Shown: positions 6,209-7,104 of the stretch, in pieces | Layout of the letters: the number at the start of each line of letters is the position of its first letter | How positions within the stretch are numbered: the stretch's first letter is position 1 | NCBI GenBank assembly: GCA_005883865.1 | Contig: VBAO01000108.1 | Span: 6,409 to 13,512 of the forward strand | Source: Candidatus Segetimicrobium genomatis | Lineage (GTDB): Bacteria; Sysuimicrobiota; Sysuimicrobiia; Sysuimicrobiales; Segetimicrobiaceae | DNA: 7,104 nucleotides | Direction of reading: 5' to 3' | Translations under genes and position numbers: made by a program | The notes under the pieces: generated by a model | Database searches by the model: none | Seen by the model: the letters and a program-made list of their open reading frames with translations, nothing else | Told to the model about the DNA's origin: nothing

Positions 6209-7104
6209 GTCGCCCTCCGCGAGTCCGCCAGATGCCGGATGGCCGGCCATGGACCAAGCTCGGCCGCGAGTTGATCGCGCCGAACCCGTTCCTCCGCCGT
6301 GGTCGTGGCGATGAAGTAGTCTTCGGGGATGTCGCGGACCACGACCACCCCGCCCTCCCGCCCTTCCAAGAAATCCACGATGACCAGCGCTTCGCTGAAC
6401 TCACCGCGCCGCTGCGTGAGGCTCTTCCAGAGCGCCCGGTGCTGATCGTTGAGATCGAGCAGGGGGGCGACGCGATCGGCGTCCGCCGCGCGCGTCAGCA
6501 CCTTCAGCGGGGCGTTCTCGAGAATCCCCCGGGCGTACTCGCTCTCGAAGTCCTCGGCGCGCTGACTGATCGCCATGATGCCGGCGCCAAACTTGCGGAA
6601 CCGGCGAAACATGCCGACGAGGGACTCCGCGGCCACCCGGTTCAGCAGCGCCGCCCACGTCTCGTCGCTGACCACGTACTTGAGGCGCCCGTCGTCGGCC
6701 CTGATCCGCCGGTAGATGAGGTGGTTGGCTAGCAGCGCGGCGATCGGGACCAGGTCGGGATAGTGCTCGCTGAGCCCCTCGGTGTCGAGGCAGACGACCG
6801 ACGCGCTCAGGTCGATGGTGGACGGGCGGTCGAGCAGCCGAGCGTACAATCCCTCGTCCACCCACACCTCGAGACGGCGGGCGATCCCCCGGGCCAGCGA
6901 CCACTCCTCGGGCCCCGCTTCGTGCGCACCGACCTGCTCGAACGTGCGCAGGGTACGGACGAGATCGTGCAGGAACACGGGGCCGCCGGCGGCGCGCGAG
7001 TACGTCTGCCGGATCGCCGACTCGAGCACGGCCATCTCCTGGCGTCCCACGATGCCGCCGGGCTCGACCACCATCAGGGCGATCAGGCTCTTGAGCAGGC
7101 CGAG
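6190..7104 (-). CDS. virB4: VirB4/TrbE-type T4SS ATPase (C-terminal part, runs off right edge)
   Basis: The last 304 residues of a VirB4-family ATPase are visible; the N-terminal domain and Walker A lie beyond the right edge. VirB4 is the conserved cytoplasmic ATPase that powers T4SS assembly and substrate transfer. Visible in order: LGLLKSLIALM at the window edge, a helical region with RRLEVWVDEGLYARLLD (75-91), a strand with SVVCLDTEGL (102-111), Walker B KYVVSDETWAALL (142-154, D147/E148), FRRFRKFGAGIMAISQ (166-181), the sensor-like Gln in ISQRAEDF, the ENAPLKVLTRAADADRV strand (196-212), and the usual C-terminal strands with GEFSEALVIV and GGVVVVRDIPED. These motifs and their spacing are the standard VirB4/TraC C-terminal set. 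The stop TGA (6190-6192) lies inside the next gene, overlapping it by 19 nt. As the most upstream visible T4SS gene it probably continues an operon that starts outside the window. Confidence 0.9.
   Translation of the reverse strand, partial: LGLLKSLIALMVVEPGGIVGRQEMAVLESAIRQTYSRAAGGPVFLHDLVRTLRTFEQVGAHEAGPEEWSLARGIARRLEVWVDEGLYARLLDRPSTIDLSASVVCLDTEGLSEHYPDLVPIAALLANHLIYRRIRADDGRLKYVVSDETWAALLNRVAAESLVGMFRRFRKFGAGIMAISQRAEDFESEYARGILENAPLKVLTRAADADRVAPLLDLNDQHRALWKSLTQRRGEFSEALVIVDFLEGREGGVVVVRDIPEDYFIATTTAEERVRRDQLAAELGPWPAIRHLADSRRATCSRTG
6213..6218 (-). promoter_or_regulatory. Shine-Dalgarno GGAGGG inside the VirB4 3' end
   Basis: GGAGGG lies 4 nt upstream of the ATG at 6206-6208, within the last codons of the VirB4-like gene. 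It decides the VirB5-like start in favour of MFAHGVKQ rather than the ATG at 6250. Confidence 0.7.

Noticed and set aside
5111..6274. Long plus-strand open frame of about 387 codons opposite the VirB5-like gene
   Set aside because: It is Arg/His/Leu-rich shadow composition. The minus strand has a signal peptide, Shine-Dalgarno and operon spacing, so the minus-strand gene is the real one.
1..7104. CRISPR arrays, tRNA or rRNA genes, insertion sequences and att sites
   Set aside because: By eye I found no regularly spaced repeats, tRNA-like cloverleaf with a TTC loop, transposase motif or terminal repeats. A covariance-model or repeat search would be needed to exclude weak cases.

Overview
The window is uniformly GC-rich, with strong G/C preference at third codon positions and long antisense shadow frames. 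It looks like chromosomal or integrated-element DNA from a high-GC bacterium. No rRNA or lineage-specific marker is present, so the phylum cannot be fixed. The type IV secretion (T4SS) proteins are divergent from the Agrobacterium and RP4 types, which suggests a poorly sampled lineage. That last point is inference.

Layout. (1) Positions 1-761, minus strand: N-terminal 253 residues of a superfamily 2 DEAD/DEAH-type helicase resembling the YprA/MrfA family; the rest lies beyond the left edge. (2) Positions 762-897: a 136-bp divergent intergenic region ending in a perfect Shine-Dalgarno (SD). (3) Positions 898-1386, plus strand: an unrecognised four-helix membrane protein. Its stop faces the stop of the next gene across 6 bp. 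(4) Positions 1393-7104, minus strand: a compact operon read from right to left. It encodes a VirB4-type ATPase (C-terminal part), a secreted coiled-coil VirB5/TrbJ-like protein, a polytopic VirB6/TrbL-like protein with an apparent frameshift, a small exported protein of unknown family, and a VirD4/TraG-type coupling ATPase.

The operon follows the core order of trb-type conjugation loci: VirB4/TrbE, then VirB5/TrbJ, then VirB6/TrbL. The coupling protein is added at the end. VirB4 would energise the channel, the VirB6-like protein would form the inner-membrane conduit, the VirB5-like and small exported proteins would work outside the cytoplasmic membrane, and the VirD4-like ATPase would recruit and pump the DNA or protein substrate. 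Junctions are tight (19-nt overlap, 21-nt, 17-nt and 6-nt gaps), and three of the internal genes have a GGAGGG ribosome-binding site, so co-transcription and translational coupling are likely. No relaxase, VirB8/9/10 or VirB11 homologue is visible.

The most interesting points are a coupling protein with substitutions in both Walker motifs (GLTGAHKT, and EE for DE), an unrecognised exported protein placed inside the T4SS core, a single-base frame break in the VirB6-like gene at a G run, and a DDMH motif II in the helicase. I do not see a clearly new defence or regulatory system. The novelty is in the divergent secretion/conjugation module.
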